A DNA stretch of 36,760 bases from an uncultured Clostridia bacterium. GTDB lineage: Bacteria > Bacillota > Clostridia > Christensenellales > UBA1242. The notes below the pieces were generated by a model, which worked only from the letters and a program-made list of their open reading frames with translations, did not search any database and was not told the DNA's origin. Positions 1 to 7,116 of this stretch are shown piece after piece; position 1 is the first letter of the stretch; the number at the start of each line of letters is the position of its first letter. The DNA lies in the NCBI GenBank assembly GCA_944350015.1, contig CALVNW010000001.1, positions 1 through 36,760 of the forward strand, given 5' to 3'. The translations under genes were made by a program, and so were the position numbers.

Positions 1-232
1 GCGACTAATAACACCACAAATAAAAAGATACAACTAAATAACCAATTAATTATTCCCCAGTAGCTCAGTGGTGGAGCGGTCGAGCTGGGCGCCAAGGACG
101 AAGTCCTGCGTATGGAGCGCAAGCGGAATTAAACCGATACGGTTAATAGCCGAGTGCGACTAATAACACCACAAATAAAAAGATACAACTAAATAACCAA
201 TTAATTATTCCCCAGTAGCTCAGTGGTGGAGC
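1..232. repeat. Exact 77-bp direct repeat (1-77 and 156-232) with GC-rich spacer
   Basis: Bases 1-77 and 156-232 are identical and include the first 24 bases of tRNA-Asn. The 78-base spacer is GC-rich, unlike the rest of the window. Read forward it looks like the end of a coding sequence (...DEVLRMERKRN-stop). Its last part, read in reverse, mimics the anticodon arm of a tRNA-Asn (actcggctattaacc). A repeat of exactly 77 bases at a window edge equals a k-mer size often used by de Bruijn assemblers. The most likely explanation is a chimeric contig end rather than a biological duplication. Confidence 0.7.
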
Positions 233-283
233 ACTCGGCTGTTAACCGATAGGCCGTAGGTTCGAATCCTACCTGGGGAGCCA
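209..283 (+). tRNA. tRNA-Asn (GTT), element insertion site
   Basis: The cloverleaf is complete. The acceptor arm tccccag pairs with ctgggga, the D arm is agctcagtggtggagc, the anticodon loop ctGTTaa places GTT at 241-243, and the T arm is gtaggttcgaatcctac. G280 is the discriminator base and CCA is encoded at 281-283. The 3' end is the left boundary of the integrated element, whose core repeat covers 270-284, so the tRNA is kept intact after integration. Its natural terminator appears to have been displaced to 15216-15243. Confidence 0.95.
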
Positions 284-1750
284 ATAAGATGCACGACCAT
301 TAGTTTTAGAAATGCCGATGTAAATGTCAAGTTCATCATTCTTATGAGCGACAACACAGGCTACAAACTCTTTAACTATTAGGTCGATATTTTTTTCTAG
401 GTCACTTAAAAGTGACCTTATTTTTGTTTTTATAGCATTTTCATCTATTCCAATTGATTGAAATTTGCTTTCAACTATTTTCTTTTGCAAAAGTTTTTCT
501 TGCTTGTTTAATCTATCGATTTCGTCATTTATTTCTTTTGCATAGCATCCGTTCATAATAGCATCTATTAGTCTTTGTTTTTTTATAACAGTTTCTGATA
601 ATTCCTTTTCCAAAGGTGCTGTATCTATTTTGACAGTTTTTTGTGCTTCATTGGTAATTTTTTCTAAGATTTTGTTTGTATTGATTTTCATTATCCAACC
701 TTTAACTGTCTCTTTAACAGTATCCTCAACGGCATATGCAGAAATATTATGCATATCGCAGTTTTTGAGGTCTCTTTTGCCCTTACATATGTAACTTATA
801 GTGAAGCCTTGCCCTTTGCCATTTTTAACTGTAGAGCCTCGCATAAGTTGACCGCATTCACCACAAAAAAGTTTGTTTGATAAAAGATATTCACGTTTGG
901 CATTGTGTGAAGCTCTCACTTGTCTATTTTTAATACGTTCCTGGGCTTTATAAAATGTTTCTTTATCAATTATGGCAGGGATAGCATCTTCAATAACAAC
1001 CGCATTATCATTCTTTTTCCCAACCCATCGGTGCATCTCTCTATTTATATTTTCCATCCACGCATACCTTCCTATATATCTTTGATTTTGAAGTAAGCCG
1101 TTTAGTGTTGACTTAGATATCGGTTTGCCTCGTTTGCCAAGTACGCCATATTTTTGAATATCGGTTAGAATCTGGTCATAAGTATATCCTAAATTGTATA
1201 ATTCAAATATTCTTTTAACAACTTCAGCCTCTTTTTCGTTGATGACGTATTGTTGGTTAACTATATCATAGCCTAGTGGTGCAAAGCCGCCCAGAAAAGC
1301 GCCGTATTTTGCTTTATTGTATTTAGCGTCAATAGATTTTTGTCTACTTTGTAAAACTGTGTGTTGCCCTATTCCTATATGAATAAGCTCAGTTAAAAAG
1401 TTGTCCGGATTTAATATGTCACCTATTTGTTCAGTAACAGAAAGCACTTGAATGTCAAGTGCCTTCATCTCTTTTCTAAAATTAAACCAATCGACAACGT
1501 CACGACTTCCACGAGTTACATCATAAAGCACTACACAATCGATGAGTTTATTCTCTGCAACTTTTAATAAATTTTGATATTGTTGACGTTGAGTATTTGT
1601 TCCAGTCGTTTCTTCATCGCTAAAAATAAACTCAACTTCAATATTGTTTCTTTTGCAATATTCTATACAAGCATTAACTTGTGTTTCGGTCGAGTTTTTA
1701 GTTTGATTGCTTGTAGAATACCTCGTGTAAATTGCGCCTTTCATTGTCAC
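269..1750 (-). CDS. Large serine recombinase (integrase)
   Basis: This 493-residue protein has the layout of large serine integrases. The N-terminal resolvase domain (about 1-145) starts with TRYSTSNQ, where Ser12 is the predicted nucleophile, and has the arginines of TRGSRD near 80-83. A Recombinase domain follows (about 155-270), then a zinc ribbon with Cys296, Cys299, Cys322 and Cys331, and a coiled coil near 375-445. It should cut and rejoin att sites with a 2-bp crossover to integrate and excise the element. It lies at the element edge, downstream of the repressor and lipoprotein genes on the same strand. The stop codon (TAG, 269-271) and the last codons lie inside the attL core, so part of the C-terminus is written by the tRNA gene. 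Use of a tRNA target is more usual for tyrosine integrases. Confidence 0.93.
   Translation of the reverse strand: MTMKGAIYTRYSTSNQTKNSTETQVNACIEYCKRNNIEVEFIFSDEETTGTNTQRQQYQNLLKVAENKLIDCVVLYDVTRGSRDVVDWFNFRKEMKALDIQVLSVTEQIGDILNPDNFLTELIHIGIGQHTVLQSRQKSIDAKYNKAKYGAFLGGFAPLGYDIVNQQYVINEKEAEVVKRIFELYNLGYTYDQILTDIQKYGVLGKRGKPISKSTLNGLLQNQRYIGRYAWMENINREMHRWVGKKNDNAVVIEDAIPAIIDKETFYKAQERIKNRQVRASHNAKREYLLSNKLFCGECGQLMRGSTVKNGKGQGFTISYICKGKRDLKNCDMHNISAYAVEDTVKETVKGWIMKINTNKILEKITNEAQKTVKIDTAPLEKELSETVIKKQRLIDAIMNGCYAKEINDEIDRLNKQEKLLQKKIVESKFQSIGIDENAIKTKIRSLLSDLEKNIDLIVKEFVACVVAHKNDELDIYIGISKTNGRASYWLPR
270..284. other. attL core (tRNA-Asn 3' end)
   Basis: The 15 bases tacctggggagccaa occur here and again at 15196-15210. 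The next base on each side differs (c/g upstream, t/a downstream). The core overlaps both the tRNA 3' end and the stop codon of the recombinase gene. Confidence 0.85.
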
Positions 1751-1754
1751 TCCT

Positions 1755-2501
1755 TTATGAATAAGTTATTATTCCTGAAAATATTGCTTTGTATGTGCCT
1801 CTTGCCAAATCTAATTCTTTGTATGCTGGTATATTGGTTAAGGTAATTGTAACATAATCGTGGTATTTACAAGAAAATTGATATAATGTAGAATTTGTGT
1901 AACTATAATTTTTAACTAAGCATTGACTTAAGCCTGCTTTATAAATTGTAATGTTAGCTTCGTGTATCGCTCGTAAGGTTTGCTTGCTTGTTAGGTTGTT
2001 AAAAACATAAAGCTCAATGTTTAACGAACCATCAGAGTTATAAACGATTGATGCTGGCTCAATTTGTATACCTCTTCCTGAAGAGTTAAAAGATGGAGAT
2101 AAATTTTTATATATATTCCCTGGCAAAGTATAATTAAATGTAATAGAGTCTTCTATATTAGAATAAACAAAAGTAGCAGTTAAACTACAATGTTGCTCTT
2201 CTGATGACCGATTGATGGTTCCTGATTGACTATTAATCAGGCTCTCGTTAGAAGAAGTCCAAAAAATATCTACAGTATATCTGTTGTTTATGGAGTAACT
2301 ATTGATTAAGTTCATATCATAATAAATATTTGTGACATTGTATTTTTCTAATAAGTATTGATTTGTCTTGTTAATTATTTCATTCTTTGTTAGTATTGAG
2401 CTATTTGTATTGTCGCAAGCAACCATAAACAATGAACAACAAATCAAGATTAAAATTAGTGCTTTTTGAAAAAATTTAGTTTTCCACATATCTAACCTCA
2501 T
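1755..2501 (-). CDS. Putative lipoprotein of the lysogeny module
   Basis: The N-terminus carries a lipoprotein signal: charged residues (KTKFFQK), a hydrophobic stretch (ALILILICCSLF) and the lipobox MVAC with lipidated Cys29. The mature part is about 220 residues, rich in Asn, Ser, Thr and Tyr, and probably beta-rich. It should be anchored on the outer face of the membrane. The start ATG overlaps the repressor stop (ATGA), and Met5 is also possible because GAGG lies just before it. The recombinase gene begins 4 bases downstream, so repressor, lipoprotein and recombinase probably form one transcript expressed while integrated. In some streptococcal temperate phages a lipoprotein between repressor and integrase blocks superinfection. 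A similar role here is inferred from position only. Confidence 0.7.
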   Translation of the reverse strand: MRLDMWKTKFFQKALILILICCSLFMVACDNTNSSILTKNEIINKTNQYLLEKYNVTNIYYDMNLINSYSINNRYTVDIFWTSSNESLINSQSGTINRSSEEQHCSLTATFVYSNIEDSITFNYTLPGNIYKNLSPSFNSSGRGIQIEPASIVYNSDGSLNIELYVFNNLTSKQTLRAIHEANITIYKAGLSQCLVKNYSYTNSTLYQFSCKYHDYVTITLTNIPAYKELDLARGTYKAIFSGIITYS

Positions 2502-3148
2502 AAATTACTTTGGAAAGCAACAGCTTTTCCTAAAATTCGAATTTTGTTTAAATCTTCGCCCTCATAAATTAAGGGGAGATAATTCTTGTTAGCAGGCAAT
2601 AGCATAAGCCTGCTTTTTTCGGGCTCATATAGTACTTTTTTAAGAGTAACTTCGTCATCAATTAATACTACAGCGATTTCTCCATTTTCTACCATATCTT
2701 GCTTTTTGACAAATATTAAGTCACCATCAAATATCCTGGCTTCTATCATAGAATCGCCTTTTGCCCACAGAGCAAAGTCAGGATGAGTACTGCCTATTGC
2801 GTCTACATAACATTCTAAATGCTCTTCAGCAAAAATAGGTTGTCCACAGGCTACAGTTCCTAAGATGGGAACTTTGACTTTTGTAATAGGTGTAAATTCG
2901 TTTGATATGTTTAATGCTTTTAAATCGCCTATTACTTCTTCGCTTAATAGGTCTGCAATATTGCAATTTAGAACGTTGCATAATCTAAACAATGCGTCAG
3001 TAGATGGTTGAGTCCTTCCGTGCTCCCAATCTGATAGGGAACTTTTTGCCACTTTCGCCCTATTTGCAAGTTCGGTTGCTGATAAGCCTAATTTTGTTCG
3101 ATATTGTTTTATATTTTTACCGAGTAAAACTTTTTGTTCGTTTGTCAT
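2498..3148 (-). CDS. LexA/CI-like repressor (XRE HTH + S24 peptidase)
   Basis: The protein has 216 residues. An XRE helix-turn-helix occupies about 8-65, with the recognition region VAKSSLSDWEHGRTQPS. A LexA-type self-cleaving domain fills about 93-212. The catalytic dyad is Ser133 (in GDSM) and Lys170 (in VTLKKV), and the likely cleavage bond is Cys101-Gly102 in TVACGQP. By family analogy it represses the rightward operon and is inactivated by RecA-stimulated autocleavage after DNA damage. It is transcribed divergently from the Cro-like gene across a 170-bp intergenic region that carries two matching operators. It overlaps the downstream lipoprotein gene by 4 bases. Confidence 0.9.
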   Translation of the reverse strand: MTNEQKVLLGKNIKQYRTKLGLSATELANRAKVAKSSLSDWEHGRTQPSTDALFRLCNVLNCNIADLLSEEVIGDLKALNISNEFTPITKVKVPILGTVACGQPIFAEEHLECYVDAIGSTHPDFALWAKGDSMIEARIFDGDLIFVKKQDMVENGEIAVVLIDDEVTLKKVLYEPEKSRLMLLPANKNYLPLIYEGEDLNKIRILGKAVAFQSNL

Positions 3149-3244
3149 ATCAACTCCTTTATGTGTATTTTAACATAAAATCGAACAAAATTCAATATAA
3201 ACAAAAAATTTTTTCGTAAAAATTAAAAAATATTTGAAATTTAG

Positions 3245-3300
3245 TTGACTTTTTCGGTATTACGAATTATATTATAGATATAAAGTTCGTAAAACCGAAC
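3245..3300 (+). promoter_or_regulatory. Rightward promoter with two repressor operators
   Basis: A sigma-A-type promoter is visible: TTGACT at 3245-3250 and TATATT at 3268-3273 with a 17-bp spacer. Two related palindromic sites of the form TTCG-N6-CGAA overlap it. O1 at 3253-3266 (ttcggtattacgaa) lies inside the spacer, and O2 at 3286-3299 (ttcgtaaaaccgaa) lies at the transcript start. O2 matches the reverse complement of O1 at 13 of 14 positions. This is the expected layout for repression by the adjacent LexA-like protein. Confidence 0.75.
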
Positions 3301-3316
3301 AAATATGGAGGAAATT

Positions 3317-3541
3317 ATGACTACAGGAGAGCTTGTTAAAGCAGAATTAAAGGCGAATGGAATAAAACAAACCTTTGTGGCTCAAAAATTACATCTCAGT
3401 AATTCAAGATTTTCCGAAATTTTAAGGAAGGAACTTGAGATAGATTTATTTTTAAAAATTTGCCACGTTGCTAATTTAAATGAAAACAAAATGCTTGAAA
3501 AATATAAGCAACAATTAAAGGAGCAAATATGCCAAAAGTAA
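3317..3541 (+). CDS. Small XRE-type DNA-binding protein (Cro-like)
   Basis: This is a 74-residue helix-turn-helix protein (VKAELKANGIKQTFVAQKLHLSNSRFSEILRK, written here from residue 6 on with the HTH core at QTFVAQKLHLSNSRFSE). I start it at ATG 3317, because GGAGG lies 5-6 bases upstream. The in-frame ATG at 3305 is part of that ribosome binding site. It is the first gene of the rightward operon and faces the repressor gene, the position of Cro or an early activator in temperate phages. It probably reads the same operators, though this is inferred. Confidence 0.75.
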   Translation: MTTGELVKAELKANGIKQTFVAQKLHLSNSRFSEILRKELEIDLFLKICHVANLNENKMLEKYKQQLKEQICQK

Positions 3542-3852
3542 AAGAATTCAAAACCAATCTAATATTGCCTGAAGATGAAGATTTCGAAGGGCAGGTAATA
3601 GAAAAATTATTGCCAATATTGCTAGGTGGTGGAATGAATTTTCACCAAGCCGTGCAGAAGATATTGTATGAAATAGAAAACGAAGATAGTGCACAGTCGC
3701 CAAACCAACCACTATCTTCGTCCGAAAGTCTTGAAAGGGAAAGACTAGCCTTTATTGATTATCTCAAAATGACTGAGCCAGACCTTTTTCAAGCCTACAC
3801 AAATGATAACACAAATTTTAAAGAAAATCAACAAAAAGGAGTTTTATTATGA
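3529..3852 (+). CDS. Hypothetical protein, 107 residues
   Basis: The ATG follows AAAGGAG and overlaps the end of the Cro-like gene by 13 bases. The stop overlaps the next start (ATGA), so translation is coupled. The protein begins with a charged stretch, then a short helix-rich segment (EKLLPILLGGGMNFHQAVQKI), and ends in a polar, Ser/Asn-rich tail. I do not recognise a family. Its place between regulator and small early genes suggests a regulatory or accessory role in the element. Confidence 0.65.
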   Translation: MPKVKEFKTNLILPEDEDFEGQVIEKLLPILLGGGMNFHQAVQKILYEIENEDSAQSPNQPLSSSESLERERLAFIDYLKMTEPDLFQAYTNDNTNFKENQQKGVLL

Positions 3853-3995
3853 AAGATTTAACAATTATTACAAAAGAGAGAATTTATAAGTTCAGCAACG
3901 AGCAACAACTTATCAATCGTTTTGCCGAACTTTCAAGTAATGGTGTTTCGTGCATTCTAACTATAATGCCGAGTAAGGTGGTGCGTAATGCTTAA
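3849..3995 (+). CDS. Small hypothetical protein, 48 residues
   Basis: This short ORF (MKDLTIITKERIYKFSNEQQ at its start) overlaps the upstream gene by ATGA and overlaps the downstream gene by 8 bases. AAAAGGAG lies just upstream. The chain of overlaps and the ribosome binding site make it credible despite its size. No motif is recognised. Confidence 0.55.
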   Translation: MKDLTIITKERIYKFSNEQQLINRFAELSSNGVSCILTIMPSKVVRNA

Positions 3996-4212
3996 GTTTC
4001 AAATCGTTGCAAAAACAAGCCCTGACAAGCTGATTGATATTGTTGACAATATTGATAGGACTACAGTATTCAACGTACTGCAAATATCAGTAGCTACTGG
4101 CATTGATGTAGAAGTTAATGCGGTTGAGACACATAAAGACAGCCAAACAGTTAAATTTATAAAAATCCTTGATACAGCCACTTATCGTAAACTTGGAATT
4201 ATTAAATCATAG
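3988..4212 (+). CDS. Small hypothetical protein, 74 residues
   Basis: The start codon lies inside the end of the preceding 48-residue ORF and is preceded by AAGGTGG. The sequence alternates beta-like and helix-like segments (FQIVAKTSPDKLIDIVDNI, then VNAVETHKDSQTVKFIKIL). It looks like a compact alpha/beta protein. No family is recognised. It belongs to the run of short translationally coupled genes at the head of the rightward operon. Confidence 0.6.
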   Translation: MLKFQIVAKTSPDKLIDIVDNIDRTTVFNVLQISVATGIDVEVNAVETHKDSQTVKFIKILDTATYRKLGIIKS

Positions 4213-4222
4213 CGAGGTTTTT

Positions 4223-4342
4223 ATGATGAAATCTAAGGTGTTGCAACTTTCGATATTTAAGGACAAAATCATTGACTATGCTGTGTTACAAGAACAGCAA
4301 AAGCATTTGCTTGCAAAAAAACGAAGAAATGGAGGGCTGTAA
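4223..4342 (+). CDS. Small basic protein, 39 residues
   Basis: The ORF begins with two consecutive ATG codons after GAGG and encodes MMKSKVLQLSIFKDKIIDYA, followed by a Gln-rich helix and a very basic end (AKKRRNGGL). It could bind nucleic acid. No family is recognised. Confidence 0.45.
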   Translation: MMKSKVLQLSIFKDKIIDYAVLQEQQKHLLAKKRRNGGL

Positions 4343-4344
4343 TT

Positions 4345-4414
4345 ATGAAATATATCAGACTTCACGAATATTAGTGATGTTGCGGTCTTTAAAGTTAAAA
4401 GTCGAAAAAAATAG
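4345..4414 (+). pseudogene. Frameshifted micro-ORF
   Basis: An ATG two bases after the previous gene (with GGAGGG upstream) opens the reading MKYIRLHEY and stops at 4372-4374. Skipping one base after codon 8 gives MKYIRLHE-ISDVAVFKVKSRKK, ending at TAG 4412-4414 just before the next ribosome binding site. The continued basic tail suggests a 1-base indel in a formerly 22-residue ORF, or a programmed shift. Confidence 0.3.
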
Positions 4415-4425
4415 GAGATATTAAA

Positions 4426-5748
4426 ATGTCTACAGGGAAGAAAATAGGAATATCTATAGGGGTGCTTGTCTTTATACTGTGCCTAGCCGTATGTTGTTGG
4501 TACGTGTATATACTTGAGTATGGTGCGGAGAAGTTGACTTCAACTGTAATGAATCCTGGAGTACTTCAAACTCAAGACGGGTCAAGTAAGTACGTAATAG
4601 AAGTCGACTATAAGTCTAACCAAAACGGGAATGGACTTGAGCTATTTGACCTCAAGTTAAACTACTTTACCGATTCAAGCAGAGAACACACCTACACACA
4701 AGGCATTCAGTATGTCGCCAACAATCCAGAAGATAAGATTGAGTGGGTTGACTATGAAGACTACTCAGATTATTTAAATAATGTAGTAAAAGATTATCTA
4801 AAAGACAAAGACTCAGTAGACTTAGATGAATTTTCAGAATATATAAGCAAGAATTTTAAAACTACAACTTATACATTAAAAAATACCGGATGGTGGGTTT
4901 TTGGCACTGACTACAAAGCTAGCTACTATAATGTATTTGCAGACGCAACGCTTACTTCAAGATATGAATATGAGGCGCTAGATGACAATCATTTTACTGG
5001 TTCAACCAATCCAATAAGTGCCGATTCTTCATTCCTCTTGCAAGTAGGTGATAATAGTGATGAATTTATCAGAATGAAGTTTAAAGGTGATAACTATATT
5101 AAGTGGACAAGTAAAGACGAGTTTAAAAGCGACAAGTCAAGGATAGCTTATTCAGATGACACCAACTATTACTATAACTACAATGTTGACTATTTAGCTT
5201 ATACTATTTATCAAGCTATACAAGAACTGCCAGTCGGCACACAAGGTGCATACGTCTTTGAATATGGTGATATATTTAATTACTTTGAAGGAGCCGAAGA
5301 AGGCAACGAAATCAACAAAGAAGACACAGACAAAGTTACAAATGAAATCAAGTCCTATTACACTATCTATGTTAAAATCTCAGCTGATGGCGCCAGAAAC
5401 AGCAAAGACTCAAGCTTTGGGATATTGCACGGCAGTCCAACTTTTACGCTAGATGGGTCTAGTTCATCTGCGGGTGACTACTTTCAAGGTAAAGCTGTTA
5501 TAAACCTTGACGTTTATGATTTTGAGCTAGTATTGCTGACAGATGACTACTATGGGCTTAGATTAAAACAAAGCTTTATAGACGAATACCTGCCATATTC
5601 AAAAAATATATATCTATCAATCACTATTGATGTTTCTATCATAGAAAATGCTGGTTACAAATACTCTGGACTGCTTGAAGATAGTGGTTTAAGTTATTTT
5701 GAAGTTCTTGAAGTAGAAGAGATAAACTCAAGTCAGGAGGTGGCATAA
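4426..5748 (+). CDS. Membrane-anchored extracellular protein, 440 residues
   Basis: A signal anchor (KKIGISIGVLVFILCLAVCC) near the N-terminus precedes about 400 residues without further membrane segments. The rest is rich in Tyr, Asp, Ser and Asn and predicted to be exported. The start follows AGGAGA. It is the first of three consecutive large surface-type genes in the element, and its stop overlaps the start of the next (TAATG). I recognise no domain. The exposed architecture fits adhesion, host-surface modification or an adsorption-like role, but nothing in the sequence decides between these. Confidence 0.75.
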   Translation: MSTGKKIGISIGVLVFILCLAVCCWYVYILEYGAEKLTSTVMNPGVLQTQDGSSKYVIEVDYKSNQNGNGLELFDLKLNYFTDSSREHTYTQGIQYVANNPEDKIEWVDYEDYSDYLNNVVKDYLKDKDSVDLDEFSEYISKNFKTTTYTLKNTGWWVFGTDYKASYYNVFADATLTSRYEYEALDDNHFTGSTNPISADSSFLLQVGDNSDEFIRMKFKGDNYIKWTSKDEFKSDKSRIAYSDDTNYYYNYNVDYLAYTIYQAIQELPVGTQGAYVFEYGDIFNYFEGAEEGNEINKEDTDKVTNEIKSYYTIYVKISADGARNSKDSSFGILHGSPTFTLDGSSSSAGDYFQGKAVINLDVYDFELVLLTDDYYGLRLKQSFIDEYLPYSKNIYLSITIDVSIIENAGYKYSGLLEDSGLSYFEVLEVEEINSSQEVA

Positions 5749-7097
5749 TGTTAAGTCTATTATTTGACTCGGGTTTTTGGTATGACCTAGTATTCATAGC
5801 ACTAATTGGATTTATCATATTCTTATGCTTCAAATATCCAAATTCAAGAGTTTATGTGTTTTCATTCTTAGGCATTATATTTGTAGGAATAACCGCATAC
5901 TGTGGTATACAGCTCAATTATTACTACACAGCAGAAGGCGGAGTTTGGGGGTACATAACCGGGCTTATCGAAGGCAATAAAGTTACTACTACTGTAGAGT
6001 CAGACACTGCAAGCTTTTCACTTGAAAATATAGTGCTGACTAAAAATGCCGATGGCACTTATTCCGCCGTCATTTATTCAAACGATAAAATAAGACTTGA
6101 GACAGGCAAGAGTTATGGCGTTTATGTAAACAATGAGCCTTGTACTCAAATTGATTATTCAACGAATTATGTTCGAGCTGAATATCACTACGCGTTTTTA
6201 GATAATAACCTTGAAATATTATGTCAAGATACCCTTCAATTTAACTTTGCTTTTTATACAAACGGTTCCACTTTTACACTTACTACTTATGGTGGACAAG
6301 AGGCAGTAAATTACTGGAATACATATTTCTCAAGAAATAACCTAATAGTAGAAGTTAAGCCTATTAGTTATGTGAAAGATGACGAATTATCAGTAAACGG
6401 ACAGATAGATGATTATGTCACGCTTAACTATTATATTGACGAGGAAGTGGTTTATAGCTATGTTTACACAATAGGCTCTCAAGTTACTGAGTTTCCTCCG
6501 ACAGCTGAAAAAGACGGACTAATATTTGCATACTGGCAAGATATAAACGGAAATGAGATTGAGCCATTTAAAATTACAACTGATACAAATTTGTATGCGC
6601 ATTTTTGCGATACGCTCGAAGAGGCACTTTCTAATTTTACCTTATTGTATACGATAGATAGTGATTATTATTCGGGTTCCCATCCATCGCCAACCAATTT
6701 TTTAAACTTTCAAAATAGCAATGACTTAATCTCTGCAGTCACCAATATTGACAATCAGAAGAGTGAAATTAAAGCTATTATTGAAAATTATGATGAGTCA
6801 ATTTATATGATTTCATCAATAACGACTGATTCAAGTACTGATACATATCACGGTTATTATATTGCTGATGATTTGCATACTTTAACCGACATAACAGTAA
6901 ATAACTATTCAGTAAAATTAAACGAAGATTTTATAGTTCATTTCAGATATGTAGAGGGGACAAACTTAAACACATTTCAAATAGAAAATGAAAGCGGAGC
7001 ATCAACTACAAATAATTATGTTTATTTGAATTATTATCGTACAGAGAAAATAAATGACGACATACTATTACCTATTCAAATATATTTTGTTTATTAA
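5748..7097 (+). CDS. Membrane protein with InlB-type repeat, 449 residues
   Basis: Two hydrophobic segments lie at the N-terminus (about 10-27, WYDLVFIALIGFIIFLCF; and 34-53, VFSFLGIIFVGITAYCGI). A long polar region follows. Near residues 215-290 there is an InlB B-repeat (Listeria-Bacteroides repeat) with the usual pattern: YYIDEEVVYSYVYTIGSQV, then AEKDGLIFAYWQDINGNEI and DTNLYAHF. Such repeats occur in secreted bacterial adhesins. GGAGGTGG precedes the start, which overlaps the upstream stop, so the two proteins are probably made together and may interact. Confidence 0.75.
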   Translation: MLSLLFDSGFWYDLVFIALIGFIIFLCFKYPNSRVYVFSFLGIIFVGITAYCGIQLNYYYTAEGGVWGYITGLIEGNKVTTTVESDTASFSLENIVLTKNADGTYSAVIYSNDKIRLETGKSYGVYVNNEPCTQIDYSTNYVRAEYHYAFLDNNLEILCQDTLQFNFAFYTNGSTFTLTTYGGQEAVNYWNTYFSRNNLIVEVKPISYVKDDELSVNGQIDDYVTLNYYIDEEVVYSYVYTIGSQVTEFPPTAEKDGLIFAYWQDINGNEIEPFKITTDTNLYAHFCDTLEEALSNFTLLYTIDSDYYSGSHPSPTNFLNFQNSNDLISAVTNIDNQKSEIKAIIENYDESIYMISSITTDSSTDTYHGYYIADDLHTLTDITVNNYSVKLNEDFIVHFRYVEGTNLNTFQIENESGASTTNNYVYLNYYRTEKINDDILLPIQIYFVY

Positions 7098-7116
7098 CTT
7101 ATAAAAGGGGGAGAAA

